Assembly (NCBI RefSeq): GCF_000424625.1
Contig: NZ_AUKG01000001.1
Coordinates: forward strand, 1,674,001-1,738,000
DNA: 64,000 nt
DNA from: Conexibacter woesei Iso977N
GTDB lineage: Bacteria; Actinomycetota; Thermoleophilia; Solirubrobacterales; Solirubrobacteraceae
Direction: 5' to 3'
Under the pieces are notes generated by a model. That model was not told the DNA's origin, made no database searches, and saw nothing but the letters and a program-made list of their open reading frames with translations. The position numbers and the translations under genes are program-made. Shown one piece after another: positions 52,557 to 60,419 of the stretch; the stretch's first letter is position 1, and every line of letters starts with the position of its first letter.

Positions 52557-55262
52557 ATGGGTCGGCTGCCGCGCATCCTGGCCGCCGTCATGGGCACGGC
52601 CGCCCGTCGCCCGTTGGCGATCGGCCTGCTGGTGACGGTGCTCGCGCTCGCAGGCGCCGCGCTCGCGCTGCGCCTCAGCCCGACGACCGCGTCCAAGACG
52701 CTCGTCGGGTCGTCGTCGCAGTCCTACAAGGCGACGGAGACCGACAACAGGCTGTTCGGCGAGGACGCGGTCTACGTCCTGGTCAAGGGCAGGGTCTCGA
52801 ACCTCGTCCTGACGAGCGACCTCGAGCGGCTCGTCGCGCTGGAGGGCTGCCTCGGCGGCAACGTCCCGAAGAGGGCGACGCCGGTCGGCGGCTGGTCGTC
52901 GGCGTGCGGGCGGATGGGGAAGACCAGGCCCGCGCAGGTCGTGTTCGGGCCGGGGACGTTCCTCAACGAGTCGGTCACGCAGATCGGCGACGAGTACAAC
53001 GCGCAGCTGAGGTCGCTGGGCAGCGCGGGCCAGAGGGAGGGCGAGGCCGCCTACAAGCTGGCGATCGCCAAGGGCTACTCGAAGGCGAAGGCCAACAGGC
53101 TGGCCGGCGAGGCCAAGTCGGTCGCCGCCAACCAGCAGCTGCTGCAGGCCGCGCAGGTCGCGATGAAGTACGGGATCCTGACCGCGCCGCAGCTCAACGA
53201 CCCGGGCTTCATCGCCTCGATCGTCTTCCAGGGCGGCAAGGCGGCGGGGACGCCGAAGGCGCGTTTCGCCTACCTGTTCCCGAACGCCAACGCGTCGCTG
53301 ATCCAGGTGCGGCTCAAGCCGGGGCTGAGCGACGGCGCGCGCAAGGCCGCGATCGCCAACGTGCGCGACGCGGTCGCCATGAGGGACTTCGCGCCGCAGA
53401 ACGGCGAGCAGTACGTGGTGACCGGCGCGCCGGTGGTGCTGTCGGACCTGACGACCAAGATCACCGACTCGATCGCGCTGCTGCTGATCGCCGCGGTGTT
53501 GGTGATGGCCTTGGTCCTGGCGCTCGTGTTCCCGGCGCGGCGGCGACTGCTGCCGTTGTTGGTGGCCTTGGCCGCGGTGGCGATCACGTTCGGCGCGCTG
53601 TCGCTGATCGGCGCGTCGCTGACGATGGCGTCGGTGGGCGTGGTCCCGGTGCTGATCGGGTTGGCGGTCGACTACGCGATCCAGCTGCAGGCGCGGATCG
53701 GCGAGCGCTCGGGGCCGGTCCCGACGCGGGCCGAGATGACGCGGGCGGTCGCGCACGTCGCGCGCTCGGGCGCGCCCGCGGTGGCGGTCGCGGCCTGCGC
53801 GACGGCGGCGGGGTTCCTGGTGCTCGGCGTGTCGCCGGTCCCGATGGTCCAGGGCTTCGGGCTGCTGCTGGTCGCGGGGATCTTCGTGGGGCTGGCGACC
53901 GCGCTGACGCTGGGGACGGCGGTGCTCGTGGGGCTGAGCGGCGGCGGCGCCGGCCGGTCGCGGCGGTTGCCCGCGTCGGTCGTGGGCGCGGGCGAGCTGC
54001 TGGGCTCCAGCGCGCGCGGCGCGGGCGAGCTGCTGCGCGAGAACCGCGGGACCCAGTGGGTCCTCGCGCGTGGGCGCGGGGTCCGCGGCCGTGCGCTGAC
54101 CGCGGCGGTCCGGCGGCCGGAGCGGGTCCTGGCGATCGGCCTGGCGGTCGCGGTCGTCGGCTGGGCCGCCGACACGCAGACCAAGGTCGAGTCCGACGTC
54201 ACCAAGCTCGTGCCGCAGAACCTCCCGGCGCTGCAGGACCTGACGGCGCTGGAGAAGGCGACGAGCGTCGGCGGGCAGATCGACGTCGTCGTCCAGAGCG
54301 ACAGGCTGACGACGCCCGCGGTCATCAACTGGATGTCGGCCTACCAGCAGCGGCTCTTGAAGCGCTACGGGTACACCGAGGCGCGCGGCTGCGGCGAGGC
54401 CGAGCTGTGCCCGGCGTTCTCGCTGCCGGACCTGTTCGGCGGGGCCAACGGCAGGGGCAAGGTCACGAGCGCGGCGCAGGTCACCGACCTGCTCGACGCG
54501 ATCCCGGCGTACTTCTCGCAGGCCGTCGTGACGAAGGACCGCAGGACCGCCACGATGGCGTTCGGGATCCGGCTGATGCCGCTGGCCCACCAGAAGGACG
54601 TCATCGACGCGATGCGCTCCGAGCTGCATCCGCCCGCGGGCGTCAACGCGCAGCTCGCGGGCCTGCCGGTGCTGGCGGCCGACGCGAACGCCGCGGTGTC
54701 GTCGCCGTGGCGGCGGATCGTGCTGCTGGTGCTGGGCCTGCTGGCGGTCGGCGCGGTGTTGTTGGTGGCCTTCCGGTCCTGGCGGCGCGCGCTGACCCCG
54801 CTGCTGCCGATCGCGCTGGCGACCGGCTGGAGCGCGCTGGTGCTGTTCGCGACGCGCGTGCCGTTGAACCCCATGTCGGTGACGATGGGCGCGCTGGTCG
54901 TCGCGATCTCGACCGAGTTCTCGGTCCTGCTGGCGGAGCGGTTCCGGGCCGAGCGCGCTGCGGGGCTGGAGCCTTTGGCGGCGTTGGAGAAGACCTACAG
55001 GTCGACGGGCGCGGCGGTGCTGGCGTCGGGCGTGACGGCGATCGCGGGCTTCGCGGTGCTGGTGCTCAGCGACATCCGGATGTTGCGCGACTTCGGCGCG
55101 GTGACGGTCGTCGACCTGGCCGTGTCGTTGTTGGGGGTGTTGCTCGTCCTGCCCTCGGCGCTGGTGCTGGGGGAGCAGTGGAAGCCGGCGCGCGTGCGCC
55201 TGCGCGTGCCGCGCCCGCGGCTGCCGTGGACGGCGCAGGCGCAGGCGGAGCCTGACGCATGA
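52557..55262 (+). CDS. MMPL/RND-family transporter
   Basis: A 901-residue RND-type membrane protein with two halves, each with one helix, an outer domain and five further helices. The first half begins AARRPLAIGLLVTVLAL and has the helix block LLLIAAVLVMALVLALVF to GLSGGG; the second restarts at RRPERVLAIGLAVAVVGW. Conserved Asp in GLAVDYAIQL (first half) corresponds to an RND proton-relay site; the matching position in the second half is AISTEFSVLLAER (Glu). It lies 45 nt after mce6 and is likely to export or hand over lipids in the same pathway. ATG 52557 is used; TTG at 52527 would add ten residues. Confidence 0.9.
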   Translation: MGRLPRILAAVMGTAARRPLAIGLLVTVLALAGAALALRLSPTTASKTLVGSSSQSYKATETDNRLFGEDAVYVLVKGRVSNLVLTSDLERLVALEGCLGGNVPKRATPVGGWSSACGRMGKTRPAQVVFGPGTFLNESVTQIGDEYNAQLRSLGSAGQREGEAAYKLAIAKGYSKAKANRLAGEAKSVAANQQLLQAAQVAMKYGILTAPQLNDPGFIASIVFQGGKAAGTPKARFAYLFPNANASLIQVRLKPGLSDGARKAAIANVRDAVAMRDFAPQNGEQYVVTGAPVVLSDLTTKITDSIALLLIAAVLVMALVLALVFPARRRLLPLLVALAAVAITFGALSLIGASLTMASVGVVPVLIGLAVDYAIQLQARIGERSGPVPTRAEMTRAVAHVARSGAPAVAVAACATAAGFLVLGVSPVPMVQGFGLLLVAGIFVGLATALTLGTAVLVGLSGGGAGRSRRLPASVVGAGELLGSSARGAGELLRENRGTQWVLARGRGVRGRALTAAVRRPERVLAIGLAVAVVGWAADTQTKVESDVTKLVPQNLPALQDLTALEKATSVGGQIDVVVQSDRLTTPAVINWMSAYQQRLLKRYGYTEARGCGEAELCPAFSLPDLFGGANGRGKVTSAAQVTDLLDAIPAYFSQAVVTKDRRTATMAFGIRLMPLAHQKDVIDAMRSELHPPAGVNAQLAGLPVLAADANAAVSSPWRRIVLLVLGLLAVGAVLLVAFRSWRRALTPLLPIALATGWSALVLFATRVPLNPMSVTMGALVVAISTEFSVLLAERFRAERAAGLEPLAALEKTYRSTGAAVLASGVTAIAGFAVLVLSDIRMLRDFGAVTVVDLAVSLLGVLLVLPSALVLGEQWKPARVRLRVPRPRLPWTAQAQAEPDA

Positions 55263-55969
55263 GCGAGGGCCGCGAGCGCGGTCCCCTGGACTTCGACGAC
55301 GAGGCTCCGGCCGAGCACGTCCCGCTGAAGGGGCCGCCGGAGCCGCCTGCCCCGCGGGTCAGGGCGCAGCCGATGCGCTACCTGTGGGTCGTCGGTGCGG
55401 CGGCGGTCGTGCTTGTTGTCGTCCTTGGTTTGACGACGCTGAGGCACGGGACCGAGCGCGGCGCGCGCGGGGTTCCGGTCGGGTCGGTGATGCCGCCGTT
55501 CGCGGTGCCCGCGGCGGCGTCGAGGCTCGACGGCGATGCCAACATCGCGACGAGGAGCGGCGAGGGTCAGGCGGGCCACGAGCCGGCGTGCACGGTCCGG
55601 GGCCCGGACGTCGTCAACGGCTGCGCGCTGCGCGAGGCGGGGCCGGTCGTCCTGGCGTTCTTCTCGGCCAACAGCGAGAAGTGCGTGGCTCAGCTCGACG
55701 CGATGCAGCAGGTTGTCGGGGAGCTCCCGAGCGTGCGCTTCGCGGCGATCGCGATCCGGGGCGACCGCGACGACCTGCGCGCGATGGTCAGGCGCCACGG
55801 CTGGACGTTCCCGGTCGGCTACGACCACGACGGCGCGCTGACCAACGCCTACCACGTGCAGGTCTGCCCGCAGCTGACGTTCGCCCGCCGCGGCGGGCGC
55901 GTGGTCGACACGACGTTCGGCGTGCTCGCGCCGCGCGAGCTGGCCGCGAAGGCGCGGAGCCTGCAGTGA
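55259..55969 (+). CDS. membrane-anchored thioredoxin-fold (TlpA/AhpC-TSA-like) protein
   Basis: A 236-residue protein with a cytoplasmic start (1-38), one transmembrane helix (about 40-60) and an outer thioredoxin-like domain: GSVMPPFAVPAA, VVLAFFSANSEKCVAQLDAMQ and TFPVGYDHDGALTNAYHV, then QVCPQLTFARRGGRVVD. The usual CxxC is replaced by SxxKC (only the second Cys is left), so it cannot act as an ordinary disulfide oxidoreductase; single-Cys peroxidase-like or structural roles are possible. Its ATG overlaps the MMPL stop, so it belongs to the lipid-transport operon. Confidence 0.82.
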   Translation: MSEGRERGPLDFDDEAPAEHVPLKGPPEPPAPRVRAQPMRYLWVVGAAAVVLVVVLGLTTLRHGTERGARGVPVGSVMPPFAVPAAASRLDGDANIATRSGEGQAGHEPACTVRGPDVVNGCALREAGPVVLAFFSANSEKCVAQLDAMQQVVGELPSVRFAAIAIRGDRDDLRAMVRRHGWTFPVGYDHDGALTNAYHVQVCPQLTFARRGGRVVDTTFGVLAPRELAAKARSLQ

Positions 55970-56631
55970 GCGATGCGGGCGACGGGGACGAGCCGGTCGA
56001 GGGGACCGTCGCCCCGGCGCTCGCCGCCGAGCTGCCCGGGTTGCGGCTGCGCTGGACGCTCGTCGGCGACGCGCTGGGCGGGAGGACGCCGCGGGCGCTG
56101 AGGCGGCGGCTCGACCACGTCTCGCAGCGCTTCCGGGGCGCGGACGCGATCGCGCTGAGGACGCGGCCGGTGCCGCGCGCGTACCGGGCGTTCTTCCGGC
56201 AGGTCGGGCTCGATCCCGACGTCGACCGCACGCCGGCCGAGGCGGCCGCGCTGCAGCGGCTGGTGCGCGGCGAGCTGCATTCCGGCGACCGGATGAGCGA
56301 CGCCCTGGTTCTGGCGATCCTGGAGACCGGCGTGCCGGTCGTCGCGTTCGCGGAGGCTCAGCTGGAGGGTGACGTGGTGCTGCGGGCCGCCGAGGTGGGG
56401 GAGACGCTGCCGACCGGCGACTACGCCCACGACGTCCCCGCCGGGCGGTTGGTCCTGGCCGACGGCGCCGGTCCGGTGGCGATCCTGTTCGGGCGGCTGA
56501 GCGACCGTCACGCCGCCGGTCGTGAGCGCGCGGCGGTCCGGCTGGTGGCCGTCCAGGTGGCGGGCGTGCCCGACGTGCACGTCGGCGAGGCGTTGTGGCT
56601 GGCGGCCGAGGCCCTGACGGAGGTAGACTGA
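55966..56631 (+). CDS. B3/B4 tRNA-binding-domain protein (PheT-like)
   Basis: A 221-residue protein of the B3_4 domain family (COG3382), the domain also found in the beta subunit of phenylalanyl-tRNA synthetase. Visible hallmarks are RRRLDHVSQRFRGADAIALRTRPVPRAYRAFFRQVGLDPDVDRTP (as RPVPRAYRAFFRQVGLDPD) and GDRMSDALVLAILETGVPV. Stand-alone members may edit mischarged amino acids or bind amino acids. The GTG start overlaps the preceding stop (GTGA), which places it in the mce transcript. What links it to lipid transport is unclear. Confidence 0.85.
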   Translation: MSDAGDGDEPVEGTVAPALAAELPGLRLRWTLVGDALGGRTPRALRRRLDHVSQRFRGADAIALRTRPVPRAYRAFFRQVGLDPDVDRTPAEAAALQRLVRGELHSGDRMSDALVLAILETGVPVVAFAEAQLEGDVVLRAAEVGETLPTGDYAHDVPAGRLVLADGAGPVAILFGRLSDRHAAGRERAAVRLVAVQVAGVPDVHVGEALWLAAEALTEVD

Positions 56632-56651
56632 GCGATGGAGAGGAGTTGCAC

Positions 56652-57128
56652 GTGGTCGTCGTCGAGCTGACAAGCCCGTTCGCACCCGCGGTCGCCGCGC
56701 CCGACGAGGCCGCCGCCCGTAAGACCCTGCGCGCGCAGATCGCCCGCCTGGAGCGCGAGCTCGGCGACACGGTGCTCGCCGCGTTCCCGCACATCCGGCC
56801 CCAACCGGTGCCCCGCCGGGCCGCCGGGCCGCGTCTGCTGTCGCTCGGAGAGCTCGAGGAGGTCCGCGACGACCTCGCCGACCGTCTCCACGAAGCGCGC
56901 GTCGTCGTCGCGCAGCGCGCCGAGCTGGAGTCCCGCTCCCGCGCGTTGTTGGAGGAGATGCTCCGGGAGCCCCGCCGCCACAAGGACGTCCGCCTGCCCC
57001 TGGCCGACCTCGGCCAACCCGGCTGCGGCGCCTACTCCGTCCGCCCCCGCCTCGGCATCATCGGCATGCTCATGGGCTGGTGGCACATCAAGCTCTCCTC
57101 GGGCTGCCCCAGACCCACGCCGGCATAA
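56652..57128 (+). CDS. small charged protein with coiled-coil region
   Basis: A 158-residue protein. The GTG at 56652 is chosen since AGGAG lies 6 nt before it. Residues about 20-45 (AARKTLRAQIARLERELGDTVLAAF) and 75-105 (EEVRDDLADRLHEARVVVAQRAELESRSRALLEEML) are heptad-like and charged, so a coiled coil is likely. The C-terminal third (RLGIIGMLMGWWHIKLSSGC) is more hydrophobic and ends in PRPTPA. I do not recognise a family. It closes the plus-strand run that starts with the mce genes. Confidence 0.65.
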   Translation: MVVVELTSPFAPAVAAPDEAAARKTLRAQIARLERELGDTVLAAFPHIRPQPVPRRAAGPRLLSLGELEEVRDDLADRLHEARVVVAQRAELESRSRALLEEMLREPRRHKDVRLPLADLGQPGCGAYSVRPRLGIIGMLMGWWHIKLSSGCPRPTPA

Positions 57129-57134
57129 GGCCGG

Positions 57135-57163
57135 CCGCTCCACACCGCTCCACACCGCTCCAC
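57135..57163. repeat. tandem 10-mer, just under three copies
   Basis: The unit CCGCTCCACA is repeated nearly three times directly after the preceding stop codon. It is short and of unknown role, possibly replication slippage. Confidence 0.5.
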
Positions 57164-57209
57164 CGCCGCGCTCTCCGCGCGCGTCGGCGTGGTGGGGCAC
57201 GGCACGGTC

Positions 57210-57215
57210 TAGGAT
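57210..57215 (+). promoter_or_regulatory. -10 box TAGGAT, leaderless start
   Basis: TAGGAT ends 9 nt before ATG 57225 with no ribosome-binding site in between, so the message probably starts at or next to the ATG. Confidence 0.4.
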
Positions 57216-57224
57216 CCCCAGCGC

Positions 57225-57725
57225 ATGGGACGACGGAGTCGGAAGCGAGGCGGCGTCAGCGCTGGGGTCGACGCGCCGGTGCGGCCGCCTGCCGTCGAGC
57301 GGCCGGCGCCGAGGGCTGCGGCCGCGCCGCGGACCGCGACCTACAAGTCGCGCAGGGAAGACGCTCCGCAGCCCGCGTGGGCGCCGTTCCCGCTGACCGA
57401 GCTGGCGATCTTCATCTCCATCATCTTGCTCGCGCTCGGCTTCCTGACGCACGACGCGACCCGCGGCGTCCTGCTCGGCGGCGGCTTCCTGCTGGTCACG
57501 CTCTCCGCCGGCGAGCTGGCGGTCCGGGAGCACTTCGCGGGCTACCGCTCGCACTCGTCGCTGCTGGCCGGGATCTGCGCGATCGTCGCCGCGGTCCCCG
57601 TCTGGCTGCTGCCGGTCCCGCAGGAGCTGGTGCTCGCCGCGGGCGTCCTGGCGTTCGTCGCCGGCCTCTACGGCTTCCGCCGCGCGTTCATGCGTCGCAG
57701 CGGCGGCGTAGGGTTCCGCGCGTGA
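57225..57725 (+). CDS. small membrane protein, four helices
   Basis: A 166-residue protein with a basic, proline/alanine-rich start (1-50) and four hydrophobic segments (about 58-78, 84-102, 112-130 and 135-153). No functional motif is seen. ATG 57225 follows a -10-like TAGGAT at 9 nt, so it is likely leaderless. The stop overlaps the next gene's GTG (GTGA), which makes cotranscription with the VOC gene likely. Confidence 0.75.
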   Translation: MGRRSRKRGGVSAGVDAPVRPPAVERPAPRAAAAPRTATYKSRREDAPQPAWAPFPLTELAIFISIILLALGFLTHDATRGVLLGGGFLLVTLSAGELAVREHFAGYRSHSSLLAGICAIVAAVPVWLLPVPQELVLAAGVLAFVAGLYGFRRAFMRRSGGVGFRA

Positions 57726-58156
57726 GCGAACAGACGCCTCCGCCGGACTCCGAGCGCCGCATGCAGCTGCGCGGGCTGCACCACGTGACCGCGATCGTCG
57801 CGGATCTCGACAAGACGACCGCGTTCTACCGTGACGTCCTGGGGCTCGCGCTGACCGCCCAGGAGGAGAACCCGGACGACCCGGGCCGCCGCCACTTCTG
57901 GTTCGGCGACGCGCAGGGCACGCCCGGCACGCTCGTGTCCTTCATGGAGTACGCGGACCTGCCGCAGGCGACCGAGGGCCGCGGCGGCGTGCACCACTTC
58001 GCGTTCCAGGTCGGCTCGGCCGACGAGCAGCTCGCGTGGCGCGACTACCTGCGCCAGCGTGGCGTGCCGTGCTCCGAGGTCTTCCAGCGGGGCCGCTTCC
58101 GGTCGCTGTACTTCCGCGACCCGGACGGCAACCTGCTGGAGATCGCGGCCGGCTAG
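57722..58156 (+). CDS. VOC-superfamily protein (glyoxalase/dioxygenase-like)
   Basis: A 144-residue VOC protein with the repeated beta-alpha-beta-beta-beta pattern: LRGLHHVTAIVADLDKTTAFYRDVLGLAL, split as LRGLHHVTAIVADLD and FYRDVLGLAL, GGVHHFAFQVGSADEQ and LYFRDPDGNLLEIAAG. The HH in each half and the final Glu give the usual metal-ligand set, so it is likely a metalloenzyme such as a dioxygenase or glutathione-independent glyoxalase; the substrate is unknown. GTG 57722 overlaps the upstream gene. A strong hairpin follows the stop. Confidence 0.87.
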   Translation: MSEQTPPPDSERRMQLRGLHHVTAIVADLDKTTAFYRDVLGLALTAQEENPDDPGRRHFWFGDAQGTPGTLVSFMEYADLPQATEGRGGVHHFAFQVGSADEQLAWRDYLRQRGVPCSEVFQRGRFRSLYFRDPDGNLLEIAAG

Positions 58157-58202
58157 GTCGCGAGTCCTACAACTACTGCCGGTCGAGGCCGAAGGGCCGC
58201 GA

Positions 58203-58238
58203 CGCGGCGGGCGTCCATCTGCGATGACGCCCGCCGCG
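58203..58238. terminator. bidirectional terminator hairpin
   Basis: A perfect 13-bp stem (CGCGGCGGGCGTC / GACGCCCGCCGCG) with a 10-nt loop lies between the convergent VOC (+) and IHF-like (-) genes. It could stop both transcripts. Confidence 0.65.
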
Positions 58239-58255
58239 CGCTGCGCATCAACCTT

Positions 58256-58579
58256 CTAGGCCGGGATCCCCTCCAGCAGCCGCGAGAGCGCCTGCCGCTG
58301 TCGCTCGGTCATCGACCCCACCGTCTTGTTCTCGGACATCGGGATCGAAGCGAGGACCTTGCGGCACCGCGTGCTACCCCAGCGGCGCTGGCTCGTGAGG
58401 AGATCGGAGACCGACATGCTGGCGGCCTCCCACGGGCACTCGAGGATGACGTGCGCGGCGGTGACCTCGCCCTCCGCAACCTGACGCTTCAGCTCCGCGC
58501 GTGCGAGGCGGACCTCGTTCGCTCGGGCCAACGCGCGCAAGTGCTGCGGCGCAGGGGCGATCGTCGCTGCTGCGTTCAT
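58256..58579 (-). CDS. mihF: actinobacterial integration host factor-like protein (mIHF)
   Basis: A 107-residue DNA-binding protein of the actinobacterial IHF/S13-like H2TH group. The protein has a helical start (LRALARANEVRLARAELKRQVAEGEVTAAHVI, in parts LARANEVRLARAELKRQV), MSVSDLLTSQRRWGSTRCRKVLASIPMSENKTV and a final MTERQRQALSRLL. These correspond to the mIHF order: basic helix, 'VsdLL.S...G..r.rkvL..I.i.E...v..l..rQr..L'. It would shape the nucleoid and assist recombination or transcription. ATG 58579 follows GGGAGGAC and a leader hairpin. Confidence 0.72.
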   Translation of the reverse strand: MNAAATIAPAPQHLRALARANEVRLARAELKRQVAEGEVTAAHVILECPWEAASMSVSDLLTSQRRWGSTRCRKVLASIPMSENKTVGSMTERQRQALSRLLEGIPA

Positions 58580-58582
58580 CTG

Positions 58583-58618
58583 TCCTCCCGCCGGCGCACC
58601 CTCAGCAGTGGCGCCGGC
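58583..58618 (-). promoter_or_regulatory. leader hairpin next to the mihF ribosome-binding site
   Basis: GCCGGCGC (58611-58618) and GCGCCGGC (58590-58597) form an 8-bp perfect stem that ends immediately before the ribosome-binding site GGGAGG (58584-58589) on the minus strand. It may change accessibility of the site, for example through protein binding or coupled folding. Confidence 0.4.
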
Positions 58619-59023
58619 ATCTCGTTTGTTGCGTGACGGAGCGCTGACGCAGGATCGAACCCGCGGGGATGACCACGTGTGCACCGGGACGACGAGCGGG
58701 CGTCTCCTCAAACGAATCCCGCTCCTCGGTCCGGGACATCCACTCCCCGGGGCGTCCGCGTCAGACGCGTCCCGAACGTATGCCAGGGCGGCAGCTTCGA
58801 TCAAGGTGTGAACGTGCGCAACATCCGCTCAGAGCGCCTTTTTTCTTCCGTCCGGAACGCCCGGATGTCCGGCGCCGACGCCGCCGCCGGTGAGGGCTCG
58901 CGAGCGGCGGGCTTCGTGCTACGGACGGTTGCTGAAATGACGCTCAGCATTGCGACTGCGCAGCGACGCTCAGCAAACGGGGGGTAGCGTTTATGAAACC
59001 CACACCGATGGCTTCGAGACCGG

Positions 59024-59047
59024 GCGCGCCGGCGGTCGCCGGCGCGC
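59024..59047 (-). terminator. terminator hairpin of the aminotransferase gene
   Basis: GCGCGCCGGC-GGTC-GCCGGCGCGC, a perfect 10-bp stem, lies 21 nt after the stop at 59069. Confidence 0.6.
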
Positions 59048-59068
59048 TTCGGGGTCGTCGCGGGTCGA

Positions 59069-60373
59069 TCAGGCGACGCGGCGGCGACCGTGGTCGCCCG
59101 GGCCCGGCAGCGGGCCGTGCTCGGCCTCGAAGCTCGCCTTGACCGCGCTGAACGCGTCGAGCGCCTCGTCGAGCGTCGCGCGCTCGTGCGTGGCCATCAC
59201 CGACGTGCGCAGCAGCGACTGCCCGTGCGGCACCGCGGGGTGCAGCGCGGTGTTGACGAAGACGCCGGACTCGTAGAGGCCCTTCCACATGAGCCCGGTC
59301 TGCCAGTCGTCGCCGATCAGCACGGGGACGATGGGGGTGACGATGTCGGCGCCGTACGGGTGGCCGTCCGGCAGCGTCTGCGGCTCGACGACCGCGAAGC
59401 CGCGCTCCTCCAGCCCGTCGCGCCAGTAGCGCGCGTTGTCCTGGACGGCGCGCAGCAGCGGCGGCCCGGCCTCGCTCCGGACGACCCGGAGCGCGGCGAG
59501 CGCCGCGCCCGTCGCGGCCGGGACGGCGGAAGCGGTGAAGAGGAACGTCCGCGACTGGATCCGCAGGTACTCGATGACGTCGGCCTTGCCGGCGACGAAC
59601 CCGCCGCACGACGCCAGCGACTTCGAGAACGTGCCCATCCGCAGGTCGACGCGGTCCTCGACGCCGAAGAGCTCCGAAGCGCCCGCGCCGCGGTCGCCGA
59701 GCACGCCGGCGCCGTGGGCCTCGTCGACCATCAGGCGCGCGCCGTAGGCCTCGCAGAGGTCGCAGATCTCGGGCAGCGGGGCGAGGTCGCCCTCCATGCT
59801 GAACACGCCGTCGACCACGACCAGGACGCCGCCGCCGTCGCCGGCGGCGCGGTCCAGCATCTTCTCGAGCTTGTCGAGCTTGTTGTGGCGGAACGGGCGC
59901 AGCTTGGCGCGCGAGAGGATGCAGCCGTCGAGGATCGACGCGTGGTCGCCGGAGTCGACGATCACGGTGTCGCCCGGCGCGAGGATCGTCCCGAGCGTCC
60001 CGACGTTGGCCTGGTTGCCGGTCGTGAAGACGATCGCGTCCTCGGTGCCCATCCACTCGGCGATCTCGGCCTCGAGCGTCAGGTGCATCTCGGTCGTGCC
60101 GTTGAGCAGGCGCGAGCCGGTCATCCCGGTGCCGTACCGCTTGAGCGCGTCGGCCGCTCCGTCGATCACGCTCTGGTCCTCGGTCAGCCCGAGGTAGTTG
60201 TTGCCGCCGAGCATGATGCGCGAGCGGCCCTCCATCTCCACCACCGGCTTGGCCGGCGACTCCATCACCCGGAAGTAGGGGACCATGTCGGCCTCGCGGG
60301 CCGCCTGGAGGATAGCGAGGCGCTCGTGGTTGCGAGCCTTCTCGAAGACGTCGATCTGCGCGCGTTGGGGCAC
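59069..60373 (-). CDS. spt: alpha-oxoamine synthase, serine palmitoyltransferase-like
   Basis: A 434-residue PLP enzyme that joins an amino acid to an acyl-CoA with loss of CO2. Family residues are His144 (GDHASILDG, stacks on PLP), Asp217 (VDEAHG) and Lys251 (GTFSKSLAS, Schiff base). GNNYLGLT, YGTGMTGSRLLNGTTEMH and the C-terminal GVFVNTALHPAVPHGQSLLRTS (in parts VFVNTALHPAVPHG and LLRTSVMATH) fit bacterial serine palmitoyltransferase better than BioF or Kbl; the length, 30-45 residues longer than these, agrees. Divergent neighbours are an acyltransferase and a fatty-acid hydroxylase, so a first step of ceramide-type lipid synthesis is likely. BioF-type activity is not excluded by sequence alone. 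Confidence 0.75.
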   Translation of the reverse strand: MPQRAQIDVFEKARNHERLAILQAAREADMVPYFRVMESPAKPVVEMEGRSRIMLGGNNYLGLTEDQSVIDGAADALKRYGTGMTGSRLLNGTTEMHLTLEAEIAEWMGTEDAIVFTTGNQANVGTLGTILAPGDTVIVDSGDHASILDGCILSRAKLRPFRHNKLDKLEKMLDRAAGDGGGVLVVVDGVFSMEGDLAPLPEICDLCEAYGARLMVDEAHGAGVLGDRGAGASELFGVEDRVDLRMGTFSKSLASCGGFVAGKADVIEYLRIQSRTFLFTASAVPAATGAALAALRVVRSEAGPPLLRAVQDNARYWRDGLEERGFAVVEPQTLPDGHPYGADIVTPIVPVLIGDDWQTGLMWKGLYESGVFVNTALHPAVPHGQSLLRTSVMATHERATLDEALDAFSAVKASFEAEHGPLPGPGDHGRRRVA

Positions 60374-60402
60374 CGAAAGAGCGTACCTGGACGTTCACTC
60401 GC

Positions 60403-60408
60403 TAGGTT
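60403..60408 (+). promoter_or_regulatory. -10 box TAGGTT ahead of the acyltransferase gene
   Basis: TAGGTT ends 11 nt before ATG 60420 in the 46-bp gap shared with the divergent aminotransferase gene. No ribosome-binding site is seen, so the message is probably leaderless. Confidence 0.4.
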
Positions 60409-60419
60409 GGTGCGTCCCC

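Larger units (their letters stand above)
58580..59068. other. 489-bp intergenic region between mihF and the aminotransferase gene
   Basis: It holds the mihF leader hairpin, a stretch (58652-58661) that resembles a tRNA T-arm but has no body, a T6 run on the plus strand at about 58837 without an upstream plus-strand gene, two copies of GACGCTCAGCA (58939-58949 and 58965-58975, 26 nt apart), TGCTGA/TCAGCA inverted arms (58930-58949) and the terminator of the aminotransferase gene. No believable open reading frame was seen. A small RNA on the plus strand ending at 59047 is possible but unproven. Confidence 0.4.

Noticed and set aside
50895-54629. 1244-codon open frame antisense to the MMPL and mce6 genes
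   Set aside because: Arg/Gln/Asp repeats without hydrophobic core or motifs; the sense strand encodes a clear RND transporter.
58652-58661. tRNA-like T-arm GGTTCGATCC on the minus strand
   Set aside because: The T-stem does not pair when the loop is set correctly (mismatches at two of five positions), and no anticodon or D-arm is found on either side.
58579-58804. longer start for the mIHF-like protein (to 58804)
   Set aside because: The added residues are arginine/serine-rich without family resemblance, and ATG 58579 has a strong ribosome-binding site.
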